From Lysobacterales bacterium (GTDB lineage: Bacteria; Pseudomonadota; Gammaproteobacteria; Xanthomonadales; Marinicellaceae): a stretch of DNA of 5,157 nucleotides. Shown piece by piece: positions 1-5,157 of the stretch (the first letter of the stretch is position 1; each line of letters begins with the position of its first letter). A program made the position numbers and the translations under genes. The notes below the pieces were generated by a model. The model saw only the letters and a program-made list of their open reading frames with translations, did no database searches and had not been told where the DNA came from. The stretch is from the NCBI GenBank assembly GCA_027083915.1, contig JALWML010000236.1, positions 1 through 5,157 of the forward strand, written 5' to 3'.

Positions 1-149
1 TGGCATAAAATACGCTACTATGCGTTGAAAAACTTGGAATTAGCGAGCTAGTCACGGCATTTTCCGCCTTTATTAGCAAATTTTCTACTCATTTTTCTTT
101 CGCCACATAATACTTTCACAGTCTCTGAAGTCTGAATTTTGCCGCTGGG
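1..149. other. Intergenic segment at left edge, no supportable gene
   Basis: No gene can be supported here. On the plus strand one frame is open from the edge for 16 codons (WHKIRYYALKNLELAS, stop TAG at 49-51). This could be the tail of a gene converging on the DUF255 gene, but it is too short to call. On the minus strand the frame that continues past the DUF255 stop stays open for about 33 codons, to a TAG near position 50, without a start that stands out. A weak hairpin (ACGC/GCGT around a six-base loop, near 12-25) and a three-pair CGG/CCG stem near 56-67 are visible. Neither has the GC-rich stem and T-run of an intrinsic terminator, so no terminator for the minus-strand operon is evident. 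Confidence 0.5.
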
Positions 150-2474
150 TTAATATATTGTTATCAATACTTCACTTGGAGCTAAACAAATTTTGTCACT
201 ACAGGTTTGCAGCTTAACCTTGAGTTGATGTGGAAATGTTATGTCATTTGGTGTTTTAAGCAGAACCTTAATAGTGCCTTCAAAGGTACTTAAATCTTCT
301 TTACTAAAATCAAGTTTTGTTGTTTTGGCTTGTGGATAGCTTATGTCAAGTTTAGCACTTGAAGAAATGTTTAATGGGATAAGGGATTTGATGGTGGCTT
401 TATTGGAGTTAATGTGCCAGCCTTTTTTGATAGTAAATTGTAAAGTTATTGCCTTTTCTAATCGTGAGCCTGATATTTTAACCTTGCCATTTCCTGTATA
501 GACAAGAGAACCGTTTTCACCCTTGTCATATATGTTTTTTGCTCTTAACATACTGGTGTGAGAAATGCCTTGGGTGCTTATTTTATGTGAAAAAGCCGCT
601 AGAGCATTGGTGTATAAGTTGTCTATGGTTAAATTACCTGTACGACGAACCATGCGAGCTAGGGCAATCAACATTTGTCCATTAGCAGAAACCATCGCAC
701 CATCATCTGATTTTTTGATGCGGCTGGTGTTAGGTATATCTTTTTCAGGAATATTGTCAAAAAAACCTCCCTTAACTTTGTCTTCAAACAAACGAGTTGT
801 TTGTTTGATAAGCGATTGAGCTTCATTTAACCATTTATCATCCTCACTAATATCATACAATTCAATAGCTGCGGTTATCATCCAAGCATAATCTTCAAGT
901 TCGGCATTTATGCTAGAGGCTTTGCCATTGAGTGAATTTCTGACCAAATAACCTTCATCATTACGGTGATTTTCAAGAATGAAATCCATGGCTTTTATGG
1001 CAGCAGTTAAGTAGTGTGGTCGATTTAATGAGTCAGATGCCAAAGCCAAAGAATAAATCATTTGTGCATTCCAACTAGTAATGGCTTTGTTGTCAATCAA
1101 AGGTGGGGTGCGTTTTTTTCTGATTTGGTAGAGTTTGTTATTGATAGCATCCAATTTTTTGATTAGCTCTTTATAGCTTATCTTTTGCTTTATTGCGGTT
1201 TGTTGCAAGGGTTCTTGGAGTTCAAATATGTTACGGTGTTCAAAGTTACCTCTTTTGCTGAAATGGTAAATGTTTTGCAACCAATCAAACTCATTGCTTG
1301 TTAAGGCTTGTTTGAGTTCGTCAAATATCCACGTGAAAAACAAGCCTTCTTCTCCTTCGGAATCGGCATCTCCAGCACTGTAAAACACACCGTCATTACT
1401 AACCATTTCATTTAACACGTAGTCAAAAATAGCGATGGCTGTACGTTGATAAGAGGGATTATTGAATTGCAAAGATGCACGGGTATAGACCTCTCCCAAT
1501 TGTGATTGGTTGTATAACATTTTCTCGAAATGAGGCACTAACCATTCATTATCAACACTGTAACGGTGAAACCCACCACCGATTTGGTCGTAAATACCAC
1601 CTTGTTGCATTTCATTTAAGGTAAAAACTAGGGCAGAGTTAGTTTCAGGCTTATTTTGTGCAAGTAAATACAGTAACCATGGTTCTTGTGGAAATTTTGG
1701 CGCACTGGAAAAACCACCTTGCAATTCATCGTGCATGGATAGTAATTGCGTATTGGTTTTTGCATAAATTTCGTCACTAATTTCACGTGCCTTTTCGGAC
1801 TTAGACAAGTATTTTGTAATAGCAGCATCCATTTGTATGGCTTGTTTGCGTAAATCAGCTTCTTGGGTTTTCCACACTTCATCGACTCGTTTGAGTAGTA
1901 TAGTAAATTGACTTGGATTGTAATAAGTGCCACCAAAAAAAGGTTTGCCCTCAGGCGTGATAAAATTTGACATCGGCCAACCGCCATGACCTGTCATCAT
2001 TTGTACACCCGTCATGTAATAGGCATCAATTGCCGTTCGGCGTTCTCTATCGACCTTGATAGCAATAAAATGTTGATTGATGAACTGGGCTATTTCTTTG
2101 TTTTCAAAACTTTCGTGTTCCATCACATGGCACCAATGACAGGTTGCATAACCGATGGATAAGAAAATAGGTTTATTTTGTTTTTTTGCCAGTGCAAAAG
2201 CTTCGGGTGACCACGCCATCCAATTCACTGGATTGTGCGCATGTTGTAACAGATAGGGTGATTCTTCAAAAATGAGTTGATTCACAAAAACAGCAGAGCC
2301 ATCTTTATTCAAGTGTTCGGTGCGTGGTTTATAGCTTTTGCCAAGTGATGCAATGCGAGTTTGCATCTTTTGTTGTCTGTCTATCGAATAACTGTTGAGA
2401 TAAGGCAAGGAGTCTTTCATAGTAAAACCAATGGTAGAGAAAAAGAGAAGTGAACAGAGGAGAGTTAGTTTCAT
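150..2474 (-). CDS. Exported DUF255 (YyaL/SPATA20-type) thioredoxin-domain protein with C-terminal DsbD-alpha-like domain
   Basis: This encodes 774 residues, against roughly 670-700 for usual family members. Residues 1-18 form a signal peptide (MKLTLLCSLLFFSTIGFT) with no lipobox in a usable place, so periplasmic export is inferred. Residues about 66-190 are the thioredoxin-like DUF255 domain: SPYLLQHAHNPVNW, the CHWC motif at 112-115, then GGWPM and GGTYY near 164-185. Residues about 240-655 match the (alpha/alpha)6 barrel-like region of the family: GGIYDQIGGGFHRYSVD near 292, HFEKMLYNQ near 315, GDADSEGEEG near 368, SWNAQM near 467. Residues about 663-774 resemble the N-terminal domain of DsbD: GWHINSN, a YP segment, and a terminal C758-x4-C763-LAP pair. 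The catalytic role of the family is not established; a thiol-disulfide function is inferred. I chose ATG at 2474 over the in-frame GTG at 2492 because it opens the signal peptide directly and overlaps the upstream stop codon as TAATG. Neither start has a good Shine-Dalgarno sequence, so reinitiation is likely. It is the last gene of the operon. Confidence 0.9.
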   Translation of the reverse strand: MKLTLLCSLLFFSTIGFTMKDSLPYLNSYSIDRQQKMQTRIASLGKSYKPRTEHLNKDGSAVFVNQLIFEESPYLLQHAHNPVNWMAWSPEAFALAKKQNKPIFLSIGYATCHWCHVMEHESFENKEIAQFINQHFIAIKVDRERRTAIDAYYMTGVQMMTGHGGWPMSNFITPEGKPFFGGTYYNPSQFTILLKRVDEVWKTQEADLRKQAIQMDAAITKYLSKSEKAREISDEIYAKTNTQLLSMHDELQGGFSSAPKFPQEPWLLYLLAQNKPETNSALVFTLNEMQQGGIYDQIGGGFHRYSVDNEWLVPHFEKMLYNQSQLGEVYTRASLQFNNPSYQRTAIAIFDYVLNEMVSNDGVFYSAGDADSEGEEGLFFTWIFDELKQALTSNEFDWLQNIYHFSKRGNFEHRNIFELQEPLQQTAIKQKISYKELIKKLDAINNKLYQIRKKRTPPLIDNKAITSWNAQMIYSLALASDSLNRPHYLTAAIKAMDFILENHRNDEGYLVRNSLNGKASSINAELEDYAWMITAAIELYDISEDDKWLNEAQSLIKQTTRLFEDKVKGGFFDNIPEKDIPNTSRIKKSDDGAMVSANGQMLIALARMVRRTGNLTIDNLYTNALAAFSHKISTQGISHTSMLRAKNIYDKGENGSLVYTGNGKVKISGSRLEKAITLQFTIKKGWHINSNKATIKSLIPLNISSSAKLDISYPQAKTTKLDFSKEDLSTFEGTIKVLLKTPNDITFPHQLKVKLQTCSDKICLAPSEVLITIY

Positions 2475-2476
2475 TA
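2472..2476 (-). promoter_or_regulatory. TAATG stop-start overlap (translational coupling site)
   Basis: The TAA stop of the Mth938-domain gene and the ATG of the DUF255 gene share the base at 2474. The coding-strand sequence just upstream (TTTACTCCTCATC) lacks a purine-rich ribosome binding site. Translation of the large downstream gene therefore probably depends on ribosomes finishing the small gene. The overlap is seen directly; the coupling is inferred. Confidence 0.6.
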
Positions 2477-2839
2477 GATGAGGAGTAAACACGCGGCTTT
2501 TCGTTCTTCTGCTATCAAAATATTATAAGTTCGGGCGGCAGATTGGTTATTCATCACCTCAAAACCAATGTTTTTCAAAGCGATAGGGTTAAGTAACTCA
2601 ACAGCAGGAAATTCGTGATTCTCACCAGAGCCAAGAATAACAATCTCAGGATTACTCGCCAATAATTGGGTAATGTGCTCGGCAGTTAAGTCTGTAACGC
2701 TGTTGATACTAATTTCAATTAACGAATCTTTAGTCATTATTAGCGATTGTGCATAGGGTTTATCATTAACAACTATCTGCTTCGCATTAATAGTTGTAAT
2801 TAAGTTGGCTTGTTCGACTCTATTTTGGTGCAAGTCCAT
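2474..2839 (-). CDS. Mth938-like (DUF498) domain protein
   Basis: This is a small protein of 121 residues, about the full length of the single-domain DUF498/Mth938 family, whose mitochondrial relative NDUFAF3 is a complex I assembly factor. The bacterial function is not known, and no enzymatic role should be assumed. Family signatures are a strand-rich start, DLTAEHITQLL near 50-60, PEIVILGSGE at about 64-73, and EVMNNQSAARTYNIL at 94-108 followed by E111 and R113. In the usual AACRTYN signature the cysteine is often present; here it is alanine (A102), so a role for that thiol is excluded in this copy. There is no signal peptide or membrane segment, so it is cytoplasmic. It starts two bases after the yhbY stop and ends in the start codon of the DUF255 gene. 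This makes it the middle gene of a tight operon, with no Shine-Dalgarno sequence of its own. Confidence 0.88.
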   Translation of the reverse strand: MDLHQNRVEQANLITTINAKQIVVNDKPYAQSLIMTKDSLIEISINSVTDLTAEHITQLLASNPEIVILGSGENHEFPAVELLNPIALKNIGFEVMNNQSAARTYNILIAEERKAACLLLI

Positions 2840-2841
2840 TA

Positions 2842-3129
2842 TTAAAGTGTTAAATCAAATTGTGGGTCATCGGGATTGGCACGAAAAATTGTCAAAGTTT
2901 GACCTATGGAATGAATTTTATTGGCTTGACATTGTTGGATAATATCGGCTGTGATTGATTCGCGTTGTTCTCTGTCAAGGCGAATCTTGATTTTGATGAG
3001 TTCGTGCTGATCAAGAGCAATATCTATGTCATTTAAGATGTTTTCTGTTAATCCTTTATCTGCAATCATGACAACTGGATTTATGTGGTGGCTGACGCCG
3101 CGTAAATACTTTATAACTTTTTTATTCAT
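2842..3129 (-). CDS. yhbY: YhbY-type CRM-domain RNA-binding protein (50S assembly)
   Basis: The product has 95 residues, the normal length for the YhbY family, and is a single CRM (CRS1-YhbY) domain. In E. coli YhbY associates with pre-50S particles and is thought to help large-subunit assembly. Motifs seen are a basic start (KYLRGVSHHINPVV, residues 7-20), the loop ADKGLTEN at 23-30 corresponding to the GxxG RNA-contact loop, then ALDQHELIKIKI at 38-49, and SIGQTLTIFR near the end. The first glycine of the loop is alanine here, a change I recall in other gammaproteobacterial copies. The ATG at 3129 is the family-length start, with no strong ribosome binding site. It is the first gene of the minus-strand operon and is divergent from rlmE, the same arrangement as in E. 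coli. This supports the identification and links two 50S maturation factors across one intergenic region. Confidence 0.93.
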   Translation of the reverse strand: MNKKVIKYLRGVSHHINPVVMIADKGLTENILNDIDIALDQHELIKIKIRLDREQRESITADIIQQCQANKIHSIGQTLTIFRANPDDPQFDLTL

Positions 3130-3142
3130 GAACGTTTAATAG

Positions 3143-3171
3143 TTGATATGTTTGTGGTAACGTTGCATTTT
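3143..3171 (+). promoter_or_regulatory. Weak candidate promoter for rlmE-ftsH
   Basis: TTGATA at 3143-3148 (5 of 6) is followed by a 17-base spacer and CATTTT at 3166-3171, a poor -10 box (3 of 6). Transcription would start near 3178, just ahead of the ribosome binding site. An alternative -10, TTTAAT at 3135-3140, lacks a good -35 box. No convincing sigma32 heat-shock promoter (CTTGAAA with CCCCAT) was found, although the E. coli operon has one. The real start could lie inside yhbY. Confidence 0.22.
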
Positions 3172-3195
3172 ATTGTTCAAAGGTCATAATGGCAA
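3167..3195 (-). promoter_or_regulatory. Candidate sigma70 promoter for the yhbY operon
   Basis: Reading the minus strand, TTGCCA (3195-3190, 5 of 6 against TTGACA) is followed by a 17-base spacer and TAAAAT (3172-3167, 5 of 6 against TATAAT). Transcription would begin near 3160 and leave a leader of about 30 bases before the yhbY ATG. The -35 box covers the rlmE start codon and the next codons. It is supported by match and spacing only. Confidence 0.5.
3180..3183 (+). promoter_or_regulatory. Ribosome binding site of rlmE
   Basis: AAGG, within AAAGGT, ends five bases before the ATG at 3189. It fixes that start, which also gives the family's usual N-terminus. Confidence 0.6.
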
Positions 3196-3809
3196 GAAGT
3201 AAGAGTTCAAATAATTGGTTACGTGAACATTTTGATGATCATTGGGTCAAACTCTCGCAAGAAAAGGGTTATCGAGCACGTTCTGCCTTTAAATTGGAGG
3301 AGCTGCATGAAAAAGACGGTCTACTAAATAATGTCACTAATGTGGTGGATTTGGGTTGTGCTCCAGGCGGTTGGTGCCAAGTGGCAAGAAAAATCGCTCC
3401 AAGTAATGTTCGTATTATTGGTATGGATATTTTAGCAATGGAACCAATTGATGGAGTGGAGTTTATTCAGGGGGATTTTCGAGAAGAATCTGTTTTGAAT
3501 GAACTGTTGGATTTAATAGGCGATGAAAAAATAGACCTTGTTTTATCCGATATTGCCCCAAACCTTAGTGGTGTATTTGCCGTTGACCAGCCTCGCATTA
3601 TGTACCTTGCGGAGTTAGCATTGGATTTTTGTTTGCACTGTTTAAAACCAAATGGCAATTATGCTGTCAAAATATTTCAAGGCGAGGGCTTTGATGACTA
3701 TTTGGCAGCAATGAAAAAGAACTTTAAAAAAGTAGTGATGCGCAAACCAAAGTCATCACGACCAAGAAGCCGAGAAGTCTATGCTGTGGGCATAGGGTTT
3801 AAAGGTTAA
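3189..3809 (+). CDS. rlmE: 23S rRNA 2'-O-ribose U2552 methyltransferase RlmE (FtsJ/RrmJ)
   Basis: RlmE transfers a methyl group from S-adenosylmethionine to the 2'-hydroxyl of U2552 in the A-loop of 23S rRNA, acting late in 50S maturation in the cytoplasm. The product has 206 residues, against 209 in E. coli. The SAM-binding motif I is VVDLGCAPGGW at 52-62, with D80 (GMDIL) the likely adenosine-ribose contact. The catalytic K-D-K-E tetrad of the family is complete: K35 (FKLEEL), D121 (LSDIAPN), K161 (VKIFQGEGFDDYL) and E196 (SREVY). The C-terminal RKPKSSRPRSREVY matches the substrate-binding end of the family. The ATG at 3189 has AAGG five bases upstream. It lies 32 bases ahead of ftsH with no terminator between them, so the two are probably co-transcribed, as in E. 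coli. Confidence 0.97.
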   Translation: MARSKSSNNWLREHFDDHWVKLSQEKGYRARSAFKLEELHEKDGLLNNVTNVVDLGCAPGGWCQVARKIAPSNVRIIGMDILAMEPIDGVEFIQGDFREESVLNELLDLIGDEKIDLVLSDIAPNLSGVFAVDQPRIMYLAELALDFCLHCLKPNGNYAVKIFQGEGFDDYLAAMKKNFKKVVMRKPKSSRPRSREVYAVGIGFKG

Positions 3810-3830
3810 TAAATTGAAACTAAATAAATT

Positions 3831-3834
3831 AGGA
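3831..3834 (+). promoter_or_regulatory. Ribosome binding site that decides the TTG start of ftsH
   Basis: AGGA lies seven bases before the TTG at 3842. An in-frame TAG at 3830-3832 closes the frame upstream, and the ATG at 3835 is out of frame. The TTG is therefore the only start that keeps the first membrane segment. Confidence 0.7.
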
Positions 3835-3841
3835 ATGTGTT

Positions 3842-5157
3842 TTGAATAATAGTACCACAAAAAATTTAATATTATGGGTTGTTGTTTTGCTGTTTGTATT
3901 GACGGTATTTAACACAATGATGCAACAGTCAGTTAATTCATCTGAAGTCTCGTACACTAACTTTTATCAGATGTTACAAAACGGAGAAATAAAATCCTTA
4001 GATGTAAATAGCACAACCAGTGTGCATAAAATCATCAAGGCTGAAACCAAGTCTGGGCAGCAAATTATTGTTAATGCGCCAAATGATCCAAAATTAATTG
4101 ATGAGATTATTGCACAAAAAATAGATGCTAAATTTGAGCCTGTACAAGAAGAAAGCATGGCATTTAGAATTTTTGAAACCATTTTTCCTATTATCTTGTT
4201 GGTTGGTTTATGGTTCTTTATTATGCGCCAAATGCAAGGCGGTGGTGGTAAAGGTGGTGCGATGAGTTTTGGTAAATCCAAAGCAAAGTTACTTACTGAA
4301 GACCAAATCAAGGTAACATTTGCTGATGTGGCAGGTGTAGAAGAAGCCAAAGAAGAAGTGGGTGAAATTGTTGATTTCTTGCGTGATCCAAGCAAGTTCC
4401 AAAAACTTGGTGGGCATATTCCACGTGGTGTTCTAATGGTGGGTTCACCTGGAACAGGTAAAACCTTATTGGCAAAAGCCATTGCAGGTGAAGCAAAAGT
4501 ACCATTTTTCACCATCTCTGGTTCTGACTTTGTTGAAATGTTTGTTGGTGTTGGTGCCTCACGCGTCCGTGATATGTTTGAACAAGCTAAAAAGAATGCG
4601 CCATGTATCATCTTTATTGATGAGATTGATGCTGTTGGCCGTCAACGTGGTGCAGGCATGGGCGGTGGACATGATGAACGTGAACAAACATTAAATCAAT
4701 TATTGGTTGAAATGGATGGTTTTGAAGGTAACGAAGGCGTTATTGTTATTGCTGCAACCAATAGACCTGATGTATTAGATTCTGCATTATTACGCCCCGG
4801 GCGTTTTGATAGACAAGTGGTCGTACCATTGCCAGATATTAAAGGACGAGAAGCCATCTTAAAAGTTCACATGAAAAAAGTGCCATTAGCTGAAGATGTA
4901 AAACCACGCAACTTAGCACGTGGAACACCTGGTTTTTCAGGAGCCGATTTAGCCAATTTAGTTAATGAAGCGGCATTGTTTGCAGCTAGAAATAACGCAT
5001 CAATTGTTACAATGGAACATTTTGAGCAAGCCAAAGATAAAATCATGATGGGTGCAGAGCGCAAATCAATGGTGATGGATGAAAAAGAAAAACTCAATAC
5101 AGCTTACCATGAAGCAGGACACGCTATCGTAGGACGTTTAGTGCCAGAACATGATCC
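3842..5157 (+). CDS. ftsH: ATP-dependent zinc metalloprotease FtsH, 3' end cut by window edge
   Basis: FtsH is a hexameric inner-membrane AAA+ protease that extracts and degrades membrane proteins and short-lived regulators; E. coli substrates include sigma32, LpxC and SecY. The first 438 of roughly 640 residues are present. Membrane segment 1 is about residues 8-26, a periplasmic domain spans about 27-109, and membrane segment 2 is about 110-128. A glycine-rich linker near 133-139 follows. The AAA+ domain has Walker A GSPGTGKT at 201-208, the pore motif FVG at 234-236, Walker B with D260 and E261, and the second region of homology with R318 and R321. The zinc-protease motif HEAGH is at 423-427. 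The Walker A second residue is Ser rather than the commoner Pro; I recall this in other proteobacterial FtsH proteins. The third zinc ligand lies beyond the edge. Translation starts at TTG (see the ribosome binding site at 3831). The truncation is from the window edge and is not decay. Likely co-transcribed with rlmE. Confidence 0.97.
   Translation, partial: MNNSTTKNLILWVVVLLFVLTVFNTMMQQSVNSSEVSYTNFYQMLQNGEIKSLDVNSTTSVHKIIKAETKSGQQIIVNAPNDPKLIDEIIAQKIDAKFEPVQEESMAFRIFETIFPIILLVGLWFFIMRQMQGGGGKGGAMSFGKSKAKLLTEDQIKVTFADVAGVEEAKEEVGEIVDFLRDPSKFQKLGGHIPRGVLMVGSPGTGKTLLAKAIAGEAKVPFFTISGSDFVEMFVGVGASRVRDMFEQAKKNAPCIIFIDEIDAVGRQRGAGMGGGHDEREQTLNQLLVEMDGFEGNEGVIVIAATNRPDVLDSALLRPGRFDRQVVVPLPDIKGREAILKVHMKKVPLAEDVKPRNLARGTPGFSGADLANLVNEAALFAARNNASIVTMEHFEQAKDKIMMGAERKSMVMDEKEKLNTAYHEAGHAIVGRLVPEHD

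Noticed and set aside
114..140. Imperfect inverted and direct repeats (TTCA...TGAA; GTCTCTGAA/GTCTGAA) as a terminator
   Set aside because: The stem is only four pairs before mismatches, and no T-run follows on the minus strand.
565..819. Plus-strand open frame of 84 codons
   Set aside because: It is antisense to the conserved DUF255 gene and has no ribosome binding site or recognisable domain. Other short frames inside the DUF255 gene and rlmE were dismissed for the same reason.
2454..2474. Lipoprotein signal in the DUF255 protein (LLC at residues 5-7)
   Set aside because: The cysteine is too close to the N-terminus, and the hydrophobic stretch continues after it, so it is not a lipobox.
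2475..2492. GTG at 2492 as the start of the DUF255 gene
   Set aside because: It adds six residues (with MFTPHL) before the ATG-led signal peptide and has no Shine-Dalgarno sequence. The ATG at 2474 overlaps the upstream stop as TAATG, a more usual arrangement.
3814..3842. TTGAAA at 3814 as a heat-shock or sigma70 promoter for ftsH
   Set aside because: No CCCCAT-like or TATAAT-like box occurs at suitable spacing downstream before the start codon.
3967..4611. Long open frame of 214 codons on the minus strand
   Set aside because: It lies wholly antisense to the conserved FtsH coding sequence, and its low-complexity, proline- and serine-rich translation resembles no protein family.

Overview
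This window looks like ordinary chromosomal DNA from an AT-rich gammaproteobacterium. The evidence is the gene order, with yhbY divergent from rlmE-ftsH as in Escherichia coli, together with YhbY, RlmE and FtsH sequences that are clearly of the gammaproteobacterial type. The low GC content and the company of an exported DUF255 protein would suit a marine sulfur-oxidiser of the SUP05/Thioglobus type or a related symbiont. That placement is an inference from memory of such genomes and is not shown by the sequence. No mobile element, CRISPR array, tRNA or rRNA is visible.

Layout. Positions 1-149 hold no supportable gene. Positions 150-3129 carry a compact three-gene minus-strand operon, transcribed yhbY, then a small Mth938/DUF498-domain protein, then a 774-residue DUF255 protein. 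The spacing is 2 bases at the first junction and a one-base TAATG overlap at the second. A 59-base divergent intergenic region (3130-3188) separates this operon from the plus-strand pair rlmE (3189-3809) and ftsH (3842 to the right edge, cut after 438 codons). A good sigma70-like promoter for the minus-strand operon lies in this divergent region, with its -35 box on the rlmE start codon.

How the genes fit together. YhbY (50S assembly) and RlmE (2'-O-methylation of 23S rRNA at the A-loop) both act on the large ribosomal subunit. FtsH is the membrane-bound AAA+ zinc protease that is commonly paired with rlmE. The two other minus-strand genes are less understood. The Mth938-domain protein belongs to a family of uncertain function.

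The most interesting gene is the DUF255 protein. It has an N-terminal signal peptide, a thioredoxin-like CHWC domain, an (alpha/alpha)6 barrel-like middle region, and a C-terminal DsbD-alpha-like domain with its own cysteine pair. This architecture suggests an exported thiol-disulfide protein that could exchange electrons in the periplasm. The subfamily probably exists in other marine proteobacteria, so the interest is in its unassigned function rather than in certain novelty. I see no clear previously undescribed multi-gene system here.
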